Below are positions 50,805 to 64,000 of a stretch of 64,000 nt of DNA, piece after piece. A program made the position numbers and the translations under genes. Source of the DNA: Perca fluviatilis (taxonomy: Eukaryota; Chordata; Actinopteri; Perciformes; Percidae); the NCBI RefSeq assembly GCF_010015445.1, contig NC_053127.1, forward strand, positions 31,934,215 to 31,998,214, written 5' to 3'. The notes under the pieces were generated by a model, which saw only the letters and a list, made by a program, of their open reading frames with translations, searched no databases and was not told the origin of the DNA. Numbering within the stretch: the stretch's first letter is position 1; each line of letters opens with the position of its first letter.

Positions 50805-52701
50805 CTATTATCTATTGTTATTAACCTACACTTCAGAATAACTTGTAATATACAAGAGGCTGTTAACTGAACACTGTGTTGTCTTATAGCCAAAAATGAA
50901 ATGATGTGTGATGTCGCAGGCCACTTATCACACTCCATGTTTATCATTAATCTATATCTGAGAATCTGCACAATTTGTATGAAGCAGTTTGTCTGGTAGT
51001 AGCATTCTTGTCTCAAGATTGTATTCACATCAACTTCTTTGGTGCATCATAGTTCCTGTGTGCACAGCCATTAGATGGCTGGCCTCGGGCTGCGTGTGAG
51101 GAGAGAGAGCTTTTGTGTCGGAGGGCTGGCTGTCTGGCTGTGACCTTAGCACCACAGTAGAAACCCTGAAAACAAATCAGCGTGATAATACCCTAGCTAT
51201 GCTATGCTGGTTGCGCCCGAAACCTTTCGGTAACTTATACATGTAAAGTAAGGCTGCATCTAACAATAATCTGCTAAATATATTCAAGGTGATGCCTTTT
51301 AGTTGCTTGTTTTGTCTGGTCAACAGTCCAAAACCCAAAGGTATTCAATACACATACAATTGTATGTAATTAACGCAACTCTACTTAAGAGCTGCAATCT
51401 GCAACAGTATGTATTCATAAATGGCTCTTTGATTAATCAAAGAGGTGAAGGTGATGTGGCCAACATATGCTGTCTTTAAAGAGCCCCCCCCTCCCAGACA
51501 TACTGTATGTCTCATATTGTATCATGCTCTCTCTCTCCACCTGCTTCTATTATCTTTGTGTCCATATGTGGAAGTACAGACTGTAGTTCGAGCAACAACC
51601 CCTGGAGCCAGCCCAAAACTTTGATGATGATTTGAACTAGGAGATGAGCACGGAGATGGACGACGGAGGGACGTTTACCATAATTTACACATACTACCCA
51701 CACGGACATGATAAAAAGCTGGTGGGAAAATTGCCAAAGTTCCAAAGAAAGTTTCCTCCCTCAGCAGATGAATGTGAAAACAAACACATTCATCAGTCTG
51801 CACAGCGAAGCTCAAACATCACAGCGAAGGAACTTTAAGCTAAACACATTTTCAACAATCTTTGAATAACTTCAGACGCTGTTAATCATTGTACACCAAA
51901 CAGTGGTTGAAAACTGTGCCATAGTTTTTGGACAGCCCCAGCCTGTGTGTGGTTTTGAACTATCCATTAATAGTAAAACGTGAGTGTGGACCAAATGCTA
52001 GGTTGTAGATAAACCATACGGGAGAGCAGGACCGACTGGCGCAGTGGGATAGTAGTGTTGAAGTCAATAAAGTTGTTTTGCTGGTATGTGGCTGCAGACT
52101 GTATCATGCAGTCACCGGCCTGCAGGGCTGGGACAGGCCCGAGGGGAACAGAGGGAAACAGAGGGAAGCTGGAGGCCATTCAACAGAGACATCAAGTGGA
52201 GCAGAGGCCATGGCCAGTGAAATGTAAGATTGTCAGGAGAATAACAGTAGATACAGTATCTGGACTGAAAAATGCTCATGTTAAAAGGAAGCATAAGTGG
52301 GGGTTTAAGAAAGTAGCTACTTTATTAGATACACATGCTTGTTAAGGCAAACAGCCATCTCCTTTCAACACCAAACTGCGCGGCTGCAACTCAACATAAA
52401 CAGCATGTGGACAGGTTCAACGAGTTCACTTTCATTCAAAGTTACTTAAGTTGCACATTTGAATGTCTACTTTACCAGCAGTTCCATCATATGGTGAATG
52501 CCTTCCCTCTGGCACATTTAATATAATGCAGAGAATGATCCAGTAAACATTAAAAATAGATATTAATAAAACAGGCAGATTCACAGCAGTTCTATGAGCA
52601 AAGAAACACCAAAAATAACAGCTCAATACAACAGCGATGTGCAGAGAGGTGTGTGTAAATAGGACTCTCAGGGTTTAGGTTTACACCGTGCATGTGCTCA
52701 C

Positions 52702-53132
52702 TAGGGATCGACCGATGCTGGTTTTTCAAGGCCGATGCAGATTATTTGTAGTTAATGAAACTGATAACCGATATTTGGAACCGATATGCATATAAAGTGA
52801 AAATGAAAATCTTGAAGTCAAAATTAAGATTTTGGAATGTTACAAACTCCAACACAAAGCTTGTGTTTAAAAGCTTTAAGCAATTATTTAATAAATTAGA
52901 AACTTTCAACATAACATCCAGTAAGAGAGAGTCAGATATTGATGATGTGGGGGGGGGACATTAAGTCCGACTCAGTGGGGAGTCAAACCGAAGCAGAGGG
53001 ACAGACACAGAGCTGGAGCCCAGCCAAAGTAGACCACTTGTTAATTCATTCACTTTATCAGTTATCAGTAAAACACAGATACAGATCATCTGCAGACTGC
53101 CAAAAAACGGCCCGAGAATCAGTCTATCCCTA
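52702..53132 (-). mobile_element. hAT-like MITE, family B, complete copy with 8-bp target duplication
   Basis: 431 bp starting TAGGGATCGACCGATGC and ending CAGTCTATCCCTA, flanked by the perfect 8-bp repeat GTGCTCAC (52694-52701 and 53133-53140). A related truncated copy lies at 22330-22608. Confidence 0.85.
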
Positions 53133-54832
53133 GTGCTCACCATAAGAAAACGGATAATTGAAGAGAAAAAACTCTCAATCTAGAGTCAGAATTCAGTTTA
53201 AACGGCATGAATCTGTGGATGCATCCTGCCTTGTCACTGTGTTGCAGAGCGGTTTCCTGGTGCATGTACAGCCACTCAGTGCCACGGTGTACCCAAGCCT
53301 TGTTGATGACCGTCTGTGTCCCTTTCATTATGTGATATGGCACAACGCAGTCATTCTCCCTACTTATAACTGATGTCACAGCTGGGGACCTTAATTATTT
53401 TTCTCTAAAATGTGTCACAAAATATAGTTTCTTAATAAAGAGTGATGACGGCAATGAGGAATTGTTTGCTCAGACGACTCTACTGTCACCTCAAACTATG
53501 GAAGAAACGTTTCTGAAGATTTCTGAGTTACAGAGTTTTAAGAATACTAGTAGCTCGTCTCAAACAGGCACGAAGATGAGCTAAATAATTCTTACACTGT
53601 GCTGGCAGCCTGATAAAGCTATTGTGTCTGATAGCACAACTTTCTCACGGCATAGACCTTTTTCACGGCAGACATGTTGACATGTCATAGTAGGAAAAGC
53701 ACAAGTGTATTCAAAACCATTAATGATGGCTGCATTCCACTTAGGAGAGGTCCTGGTATTGCGCATGCTGACTCACTGAAATAGCTTACTGGGACACTTG
53801 ATGGAATTGAGCCATCGTTAAGGTTATCAATTTCAGCTGTGCTTTTCCTACTATGACAAATCAACATGTCTGCTGTGAAAAAGGTCCATTGTTTTATACT
53901 GTTAGGGTGCTAGTGGTCCATAGTGGTGGAGGTGGAGAATAGAAACTACAGGCCCATCTGCTAGTGTCATTACAGTATATCATTTTCATGCAAGAGGCCC
54001 CAAATCCTCTTTACTGATTATAAACTTGATATGGAAATGCACAATTGCATAAGGGTTAGGCTGAGAGCGTCTCTAATGTCAAAGCAAGTTAAGTACATAA
54101 GTTATATTCCAGCTTTATATTTTGGAATCGCTAGGTACTGTAAAGTTTCTGACACGCCTGGGAGACCCTCAGCTGAGGTTGGGCTGACTGTGTGCGTCCA
54201 ACGCAATAGTCATTCGTCTGATTTTTTTCCGCTGATTCAACATGTTTAATCGCCGTCGGTGAGAGAATCCCTGCTGAGTGGCTATTCAGCTTTAGCAAAT
54301 CAGTGCACGATAAGAAAAACGGAAGTGAGGATAGCAAGAACACGACTAAAGTCCACAGGGCACACACAGAGGGCTCTTCTTATTGTCCATCTTCATCTCA
54401 TCTGATCAATCCAATATACCATGGGGCTGTCCAAACTGGCAAAAAAAATGTTGAGTGTTCCGTCTAAAACAATGCATAGGTTTCCAACTAATGTCACCAT
54501 CTTCTTAGTTTAGTATGTTGGCATGCTAAAGTGTACTAATTGGCACTAAACATAAAATAAAAGCTGAGGCTGATGGGAACAAGGCACCGGAACCCTTAAC
54601 TGTTATTCATGAAAACAGGAGATTTCATTGAAGGGAGCTCCTTTAGAAACCAGGAAAAGCTGAGAATCAGATTCTGAGCCTGACACCACGCCGCAAGATT
54701 AAAGCCAGGACTGAATCGGGATTTACTGAGGCATACAGCTCAATTACATGCAATAACATTTTACTCTATTCCCCTCAAGTGACCCTGCACACCCACAGAA
54801 ACACACAATGCACAGTGTACACAAGAGTCTGT

Positions 54833-54840
<8 letters not shown>

Positions 54841-54913
<73 letters not shown>
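54841..54913. repeat. (GT)n microsatellite
   Basis: About 36 GT units after a short GTCT run. Confidence 0.95.
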
Positions 54914-54915
<2 letters not shown>

Positions 54916-57900
54916 TGTCGCAAGTGGCTGGGCTGACTCATTTACAGTGAGTGCCTGTACACCATTTAACGTGTCATTTGTAAATACTTCACCACAAGAT
55001 AACGTGTGCATCACAGTTAAGTTGGCCCATTCAGAGCTCCTGTTACATTTTTACATTTAGCAGCATGCACAGCTGGGCAGACAGGATCACAGTATGTTAC
55101 CCGTCCAAAGTATACAGCTACAGGTAAACCCACTAATTATACTGTCAATGTTTGGACTGGATGCATGTTTCTCATTCTCACTGAAAGTCCCATCAGTTTT
55201 AGTGTTGCCAGTTACCTCTCCACATTAACAAAAAAATGAAATGTGACAGTGTTAGACATTGCACAATACAGGTGCAGTGTGACAGTCTGCTTGTCAGAGA
55301 CACCTTGGTTGCACAACTAGGTGGCTTTGTGGGGTCTACATACAGTATCAGAACTAACGAACACTAAGACAATATTAAAATCTAATACATTTTAACCAGC
55401 AATTGAGAAAATGTGCCACACTTGGAGAATACCAAAATCAAAAAATTGTCAAATGAATGCCATTCATGTCAATGACTAAACAACTGAACAAAAAATCCCC
55501 CTTGGCCAAAAAACAAAACACTGGCCAGTAATAATCTGAAATACCAGTATCATAAGACAAAAACTGCCACGCAAGTGCTGCTCTGAATGCAGGCGCCCTC
55601 CTCTTTGGTCTTCTGTGACTACGAGATCCTAATGTTTCCACAACAAAACCTTGCCTGACTCAAATTCTCCTTTGGCAAGGTTTTTTTTATTATGGAAATG
55701 AAAGAATATGTCTTCCAGCAGTAGTCCTAAGCCTGCCAGAGCCCAGTATACTGCACACAGTCTGTGAGGCTTCATGCAGAATACAAACTACTGCTGAGTT
55801 TTATCACAAACACATTCCTAAACTTCCCCAGGTGAACCTAGGTGGCACAACTTTAACGAGAACTGCTACAGCTATACCAGTCGACAGTACCACACATGAT
55901 AGAATTCAGTGAATATGTGCATGTGGCATTACACGCACACATCAGTCAAACAACCACCATGATGAAAATAAAAAGTTGATTTGAGGAAACGCTCTCTGAC
56001 TGCTTAACTAAGCAGCAATGTTTTCATTCATCTAAATGATTATGTATTTATATCATGTCAGAATCATTTGGGCCAAACAAACAGAATACATTTGTGACCA
56101 ATTCATTAAACAAGCAAACGTGTTTGTCTGAGGCAAGATTAAACATAACGTTTACTGATTGACATGGGGAACAAATACAGAATAATTAATCACAAGGGAG
56201 ATGAGAGTTGTTCTCGCGGGGCTGCGTTCACACTGCTGAATACTAAAACCATAGAGCAGCAGAACAAAACGACTTGAGAGCAAAATGAAAACGCAGAGGG
56301 TAAGACGGTCCTGCTGCCAGCACACACAGCTGGGATAACAAAAGGAGAACCAATCTACTGACTACAGACTACTGCTTTGAGCTGAAGGCTTTCCTTTACG
56401 CATGCAGCGAATGAATAGATGGTTTCTGTGGTGGAACCGGAGTTACACCAACAAATACCCTGCAGGTGAAGTAGATGGTAGTCAGCTTGTTTAGCAAACT
56501 CTCGCTCTGCCCTCCCGACACCAGCGTGTAACAACTTCAGCCGACTGCTGACCCCTACTGGTTTCTTAACATAATGACACAGTTGTCTGCGTGAGAAAGG
56601 TGCAGTCTTTATGATGAAATGCCAAAATGATGCTAAACTTAGAGGCAAGGAGTGGAAGCTAAAGAACTGCTGATTCAAAATCTCTGATTTCAGTCCCATT
56701 TTAAGGTGTATTCCAGCAACTTAGTATTGCACTTATACAAAGTAGAAAGCTATGGGAATCCAAAGGGACAATAAATAATGGTCAAAGGTATCCTGACTTT
56801 TACTCCCTAGTATGGGTCAAGCACCAAAAACAACTGCTCTTACATTTCCTATACTACAACTCAGTAGTGTATTTCATCGGAGCCACCTAAATGCCCACTT
56901 CTTTCATATACCACAACTACGGGTTGTAATGTAGACTACTAACACTGTATGGACGTGATATGATTGCTATAATTGTTGTTTGGCCTGAAAACATGAATCA
57001 ATACATACAGAGAATGAAGGCCATATAACTTTCTTTTATTATCTAGTTTGACAGACACTCATAATGGGAAAAGAACATCAATAAACTTCTTTAAACTAGA
57101 TTTTTTTCAGGGCTAAATGACTTTGTATCAGATCGGTGAATGGACTTGCATACTTGGCGATACCAACACCAGCATTTTAGGCAGTATCCTCTTACTAGTA
57201 TCGGAACAACTCTACTTTCTGTTAAAGTTAAGTTAAGTCTTACTCCCGAGCTGAGATAACCCTGATGACATCAAGGCATTTTCTTCAAACTTTCAGGAGC
57301 TCCTCTCAGAGCCACAGAAGACATGACTCAGCTGTTTCCACAAACTCAACTTGTGTAAAACCGGTGGCGTGTCCCATCAGTTGTTCTAAACCTCACACAT
57401 TTAACTCTTGGATCAAAAATATCCCACCATTAAATACTATACTTACCACTTTACTCCGAGCACACACAGACTATAATATAACAGCCTCGACAGAGACTGT
57501 AATCAAGAATCTACAGTAGAAACTAGAAACACAAGCCATCAACTTTTCAAGACATTCAAATTGCTTTTATCAAAGTTTCTAGCAGCGGATATGGGTATTC
57601 TGATGGTAAGGAACAAAGAGACGAGACAGATCAAAGTGTGAAAGTTCAGTAGAGGGTACCGAGCTTGTGACTCCACAGCCAGACGTTCACTGACAGTAAA
57701 GGGCCAGGGAGGTATTTTGATGTCAGAATGCAATTTTAACAATATGAACGTGAATCGAAAGACACGTAGCAGATAGACCTAAATTAACTTCACCAGTTTT
57801 ACACAGAGAACCATCAGTCGGCTGAGCTGTGTGAAGCTGGAATGAATGAGGTATGAGGCGCTGTAGGGGCATTGAAGAAAATATCAAACCCATGCAAAGC

Positions 57901-58305
57901 ATCAACCATCCTCGCTGATATGACGGCAAAAAGGATGAACTCTGCTTGACGTCAATTTAAAGAGACATGTGAGTCATACTTCTGTCTTTATGAACATCGT
58001 CGTCTTTCCGTTTCTTACACAACACTGCAGGGGAATTGCAAGAGAGAACGTAAGTCTTTGAAGAAGAAAAAAAACAGTGAAATTCAACGCTTTGTCTACA
58101 CACCATGATTCCACACCCATGGTGCTATCATTTTATGCAGCCAGTTCCACCGAAATGTTAAAACCACGCTGGTGAAGCAAACGCACTGCTCTGAGGGCGA
58201 TCAGTCCAGCCCCAAGGTTGCATTCCTCATCATTTGAGAGATACTGTATGTGATTACACTTTCTATTAATGTGGTAATTAAGGAGAGAAACTTTAGGGCC
58301 TTTAC

Positions 58306-58390
58306 CTGAATTGTGCCAAAGTCCACGTTTTCGTAGTGGAAGTGAGCGCACTCTGCCAGTTTCGGGAAGTGGCCCTTGGTGAAGCAAAGT
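58306..58390 (-). CDS. arhgap32: arhgap32 coding exon (start of PX region)
   Basis: 85-bp exon; its first base completes the lysine begun in the previous exon and it ends in phase 0 at CAG/GTAAA. The acceptor is TGTTTTCAG. It encodes GHFPKLAECAHFHYENVDFG followed by TIQ, which I recognise as the block just before and into the PX domain of ARHGAP32. The intron separating it from the upstream exon is only 323 bp, while the next intron is 21.5 kb. PX domains bind phosphoinositides; in PX-RICS this region supports membrane and Golgi/endosome association (family knowledge). Confidence 0.92.
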
Positions 58391-58713
58391 CTGAAAACAG
58401 AACACACACACACACACACACATACACAGTTTGGTTGGCACTTCATCCTCCGCTTATGATAACACCTCGGGAGTGTGTATGACTAGTATGGAAGGAGGAG
58501 AGCGCAAACAGAGGGAGAGGAAGGAGGAGGAAGACATAGAAATAGACTCGGGGAACGGAAGGAACTCAACAACAGAGGCGATAAACAGCCAGTTAGGAGT
58601 GCCAAATAGAGGTGAAGAGAGGGAAGGAGAGATGTGGGAGAGGTGGAGGAGATAGGCAGAGGCAGGAGTGTGTATGTGTATGTGTGTGTGTGTGTGTGTG
58701 TTTTTCTACTCAC
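58391..58713. other. arhgap32 intron (323 bp)
   Basis: Contains a CA repeat (58403-58421) near the downstream acceptor, a GA-rich middle and a GT repeat (58670-58701) close to the upstream donor. No other feature. Confidence 0.8.
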
Positions 58714-58808
58714 TTCTTAACATTCTTGACCTTCATGCTGGCCGTGCTGCTGCTGCATGAGCGCATGAGGGGCTCCGTCCTCAGCTCAGGGATCTCTGCA
58801 CTCCTCGC
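58714..58808 (-). CDS. arhgap32: arhgap32 coding exon (pre-PX linker)
   Basis: First exon of the gene visible in the window. It is 95 bp, entering in phase 0 and leaving 2 bases of a lysine codon. The acceptor is a pyrimidine-poor TTTTAG and the donor reads AAGAA/GTGAG. It encodes 31 residues ending in STASMKVKNVKK once joined to the next exon. This segment precedes the PX domain in the long (PX-RICS) form of ARHGAP32, so the transcript is of the long type. Upstream exons with the true start codon were not found up to 64000 and should lie beyond the window. The assignment rests on recalled family sequence plus exact phase agreement with the next exon. Confidence 0.85.
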
Positions 58809-59473
58809 CTAAAATGCACAAGCACACACACACAAACGTCAGCGATACAGCTGGTGCATACAAACACATCTCGGGCCACTGTGTTGTATTGTTGGGACAG
58901 TTTTCGGTTTCATTTTTGCTCCAGTTGAGCCCTGTAAAGGGTCGTTTCATGAGGCCTACACTGCACAGGTCAACCTCTCCAGAAGCAGTGGTAATGGGAA
59001 GATTGATGGGGGGAGGGGGTGTTAAAAGGAGGGCTGCATGACATGAGGAAAATATGCAATGTGCGATAACGCTGTTGAATATCGCGAATAATAAAGATAT
59101 TAAAGTGTACTCAGTTCTGCTGCTTTCAGTATGTCGCAGCGTTGTGCCACATGTATATTGCGGCAGTTGATATCGCAATGCCGATTAAAAAAAAAAAAAA
59201 ACGATATATATTGTGCAACCCTAGTTACTACTCCAAGCGTCTGCAAAGTAGCTGTTGAGGACGTGGGCTAAAGGATCTCCTGGTATTCCTGGAGTGTATT
59301 TTATATTCACACCGATGGCTGAAGCAACACATCCCCCGCCACAGCAAGCCGGTGACGGAGGTACGGGCAACCACACGGTTGAGGACTTTTGGCCAATAAA
59401 ATCTGAAGTACTGTTTGTTGGGTCTCTGTAAATTATAGAGTGTGGTCTAGACCATGGCTGCGTGTCATTACTA

Positions 59474-60426
59474 GTGTTTCAACATGCCCTCGTTCACTTC
59501 CCCTAAGCACTCGCCCTCGGGGGAATCCGCGGCGCCATCCTAACGGTCGTTCCATTGGGCTGAAAAACTCAAGTGAACTTGGTGACATCGACCCTCGGAG
59601 GGCTACGGGAGCGAGTCAACAACGATTGTCACTCCAGAGGTGGCTATCACCCACAATGCATTGCAGCTATGGATTTGGTGCAAGAAAATACATCCATGGT
59701 TAGGTGGCAGTCATGTACAACCGCTAAAACTCCTGTTGCTGACCACCAAATAAGGAGAAGATGAATATATACATTTGAACTTTTTAGTTTCCTCATTGTT
59801 AGCTTGATATTTTACTGAAACATAAAGGCTAGTATAACTAATGACAGTTAACATATACTTTGTATTACTCGATAGTTGTATGTGTGATTTCTTTATTTCC
59901 AACATTTTCTGTAAATGCATGAAAGAAATTCTGTTTTTGCGAAATATAGCCCAATATGATTAATCATGATGCAGATCACAAACTTCCTAAATCTGAATCT
60001 CATGAAGCTGATTACCAAGCCTCATTGAAATGAGCCTGCAGGTATTTATGTGTAAAAAGCAGTCATAATACGTTTTCTAAAAAATATTTGTATAGCGCCT
60101 TTCATACAAGTAATACTTTACAATAAGGAAATTGCATGACGTAACCAGACATAAAATGAACATAAAAAACAAGGATAGAATGCGATCATAATAGAAAATA
60201 AGATCGGAAATAAAACGCACTTGAAGCGGTAGCGCTAAGCCTACAACTGGCAGTCGAGCTGTGTAGTTTGGGCTGAAAGTGAACAAGGGCAGGTGCGTCC
60301 CCATTTCACACCCCCGCTCCTGCCCCGCCCACTTTCCCTCTGCTGTCCAAGTGGCCTCCGTGCGACGTATGCTAGGACGTCATACCAAGGGCTGATGGGA
60401 AGTGAAGGAGGGCATGTTGAAACACT
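59474..60426. mobile_element. non-autonomous DNA element with AGTGTTTCAACATGCCCTC ends
   Basis: The left end AGTGTTTCAACATGCCCTC is mirrored by GAGGGCATGTTGAAACACT at the right, followed inward on both sides by a CTTCACTTCCC-like block. Both ends adjoin TA, compatible with a TA target site. About 950 bp; the interior has no recognised gene. Confidence 0.7.
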
Positions 60427-60439
60427 AATGAAACGCAGC

Positions 60440-60515
60440 CCTACTCTATCTGTAAAGTGTCCTGAGATAACCCCTGTTGTGATTTGCCACTATATAAATA
60501 AAATTGAATCAAGAA
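60440..60515 (+). repeat. LINE-type 3' tail
   Basis: CTGTAAAGTGTCCTGAGATA followed by TATATAAATAAAATTGAAT is the usual 3' end of a fish non-LTR element. Nothing coding is attached. Confidence 0.5.
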
Positions 60516-60994
60516 TGATGCAAGTTATGCTTTCAGTGACATTTTCTAACATTGCGCTGGCAGGTTGAATGGGTACCCACTAAACACAGCAGAAATGTTT
60601 TGCTGCAGTTTCTTGAAAAGGACAAATTGCCTAAAGTTTCTGCTGAGCAATCATATACACTGCTCATAAGTTCCATTGTTTGGCCAAACATTCCCTAAAC
60701 ACAGGGGCTCATGAACAGTCAGCCGCTCTGCTTTGTTGTTCAAGTATTCCTTAACAAAGCCACTCACTTGCTTCATTTAGCTTGAATTAGAGAGCAGCTG
60801 TGGTCAACAAAACATTAATAGAGCCTGGCCAATTATGTTGGTGCAAGGCAATTTTATCACTGGATATATTCATTGTGGAATTTTCATTTCAGCTATCTGA
60901 CAGCGGGCTGTTGGAGCACACTCAGGAGATGATATAAGTTACAATGAAAGGAAGGTAAAAAGATTAAGATAAAGAAAAAATAATTGGAAAGTTA

Positions 60995-61757
60995 TTAAAG
61001 GTCCCATGGCATGAAAATTTCACTTTAGGAGGTTTAAATGAGTTGCCCCAGCCTGCCTATGGTCCCCCAGTGGCTAGAAATGGTGATAGGAGTAAACCGA
61101 GCCCTGGGTATCCTGCTCTGCCTTTGAGAAAATGAAATCTCAGATGGACCGATCTGGAATCTCCTCCTTATGAGGTCATAAGGAGCAAGGTTACCTCCCC
61201 TTTCTCTGCTTTGCCCGCCCAGAGAATTTGGCCCGCCCATGAGAAAGAGAGAGACATCATGGCTACAAATGAGCAAAGTGGCAGTTGGTGAAAGGCCACA
61301 CCCCCCACCCTCCACCTTGCCCGCCCCCTCTCTCCTCCTCAATAGCATTTAAAGCTACAGACACAGAAATGGCACATCCTAAGGAAAGCTCATTGTGGAA
61401 CTGGCTCTAGTGGCTGTAATTCTGCCCCAAGGCTGAATTTCGGGAAACAGACTTCAGATACAGTATTAGGGGACCACTAAGGTCTATATAAAAGAGACTT
61501 CAGATACAGTATTAGGGGACCACTAAGGTCTATATAAAAGAGACTTCAGATACAGTATTAGGGGACCACTAAGGTCTATATAAAAGAGACTTCAGATACA
61601 GTATTAGGGGACCACTAAGGCCTATATAAAAGAGACTTCAGATACAGTATTAGGGGACCACTAAGGTCTATATAAAAGAGACTTCAGATACAGTATTAGG
61701 GGACCACTAAGGCCTATATAAAAGCATCCAAAAAGCGCCATGTCATGGGACCTTTAA
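60995..61757. mobile_element. TTAA-bounded element carrying a 46-bp tandem repeat
   Basis: Left TTAAAGGTCCCATGGCATG and right CATGTCATGGGACCTTTAA are inverted termini on TTAA. The 763-bp unit contains six 46-bp tandem units near its right end. Confidence 0.85.
61451..61726 (+). repeat. 46-bp tandem repeat, six copies
   Basis: Units start at 61451, 61497, 61543, 61589, 61635 and 61681. Each contains ACTTCAGATACAGTATTAGG, GGACCACTAAGG and TCTATATAAAAGAG; copies four and six have GCC for GTC before TATATAA. The copies are otherwise nearly identical, so the expansion is recent. Confidence 0.95.
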
Positions 61758-62089
61758 CAGTAAAAGCAACGTGGATCTGTGAGAAAAATGCACCAAAGAC
61801 GTGCTGGCCAAGTGAGGTGTGAATATGATTAAGGCTACATCTACACCACTATGTCTTAGTTTAAAAAAACAATATCTTCTGCTACGTTTGCTACGTAAAA
61901 GGAGACATTTGGAAACACTGGTGCCCGCGTTGTGGTTTGAAGACTCCAGGGTGGTTATGTAGTCCCGACAGGCACAAACGGAGACCTTTGGAAACGACGA
62001 CGCATGTCAGTCTTATCGGTTAGGTAGGCTTACATACCTTTCAGTAACAGTTCCACCTCTTCGTCGTTACCTGCTGTCAAGTGTAGCGT

Positions 62090-62295
62090 TAACTAGCGCC
62101 ACATGCAGGTGCAGTGATGCTTTGGTTGCCTCCAGCGTTCGTTTCAGCGCATCAGAGAGCAGCGCAGACATTCCAGTGGCACCAAAATAAGACGAAGAGG
62201 CGTAGAAATCCACGTTGCTTTTCGGTCTGGTAGATACCGGTTGTTTTGGCACTGGTGCCGTATTAGCACCGGGGTTTCGGTACCCAACCCTAGTT
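62090..62295. mobile_element. MITE fragment, ACCGG/GGTACC type
   Basis: Ends GCACCGGGGTTTCGGTACCC followed by AACCCTA, the right terminus of the MITE type seen at 5513. The left end is unclear. Confidence 0.45.
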
Positions 62296-62508
62296 GTCAG
62301 ACGTGTTAATGTGGACGGAGCGTCGTTCTGCTACTGGAGCCTAAACTCTTGTGTAAATGAAAACGTAGGAGTGTAGATGTAGCCTAAGTCAGGGTGGAGC
62401 AGAGCTGTTAAAGTTTTCTGTATTCAGCTCAGGACTCCACAGCCAGACAGTCAGTGGTCAGCAGGTGGTAGGCAGCTGAAACAGTTGTTTAAACGCACAG
62501 TCACTTGA

Positions 62509-64000
<1,492 letters not shown>

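Overview
This is vertebrate, almost certainly teleost (percomorph-like) genomic DNA. The sequence is intron-dominated, AT-rich and full of CA/TG microsatellites. It carries typical fish repeats: a tRNA-derived SINE, a V-SINE-like element, an L2/CR1-type LINE 3' end, a decayed Tc1 transposon, hAT-type MITEs with 8-bp target duplications, and many elements bounded by TTAA. Most open reading frames are microsatellite or repeat noise.

The only protein-coding gene I can support lies on the minus strand and spans almost the whole window. It is arhgap32 (PX-RICS / p250GAP / GRIT), a Rho GTPase-activating protein. Ten coding exons were placed by hand from reading frame, splice sites and matching intron phases: 58714-58808, 58306-58390, 36702-36788, 33374-33418 (partial), 32069-32161, 29571-29693, 28765-28842, 25663-25744, 6021-6170 and 825-927. 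They encode, in order, the linker before the PX domain, most of the PX domain, the SH3 domain, and the start of the RhoGAP domain up to the arginine finger. The first exons lie beyond position 64000. The rest of the RhoGAP domain and the long C-terminal tail lie before position 1.

Two points stand out. (1) The PX exon at 33374-33418 is only its 3' third. Immediately upstream is a long imperfect palindrome (about 33445-34088), and the missing 31 or so codons, including the lipid-binding R-x-Y motif, were not found in the rest of that intron. (2) Inside the 19.5-kb intron before the RhoGAP exons, 13980-14240 looks like an alternative first exon with its promoter. It has local CpG enrichment, an inverted CCAAT box and a strong splice donor. 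It sits where a promoter for the short, PX- and SH3-less isoform should be.

The right end (62714-64000) is a broken Tc1-like transposon. The introns and flanks between exons are described as separate entries with the repeats they hold.
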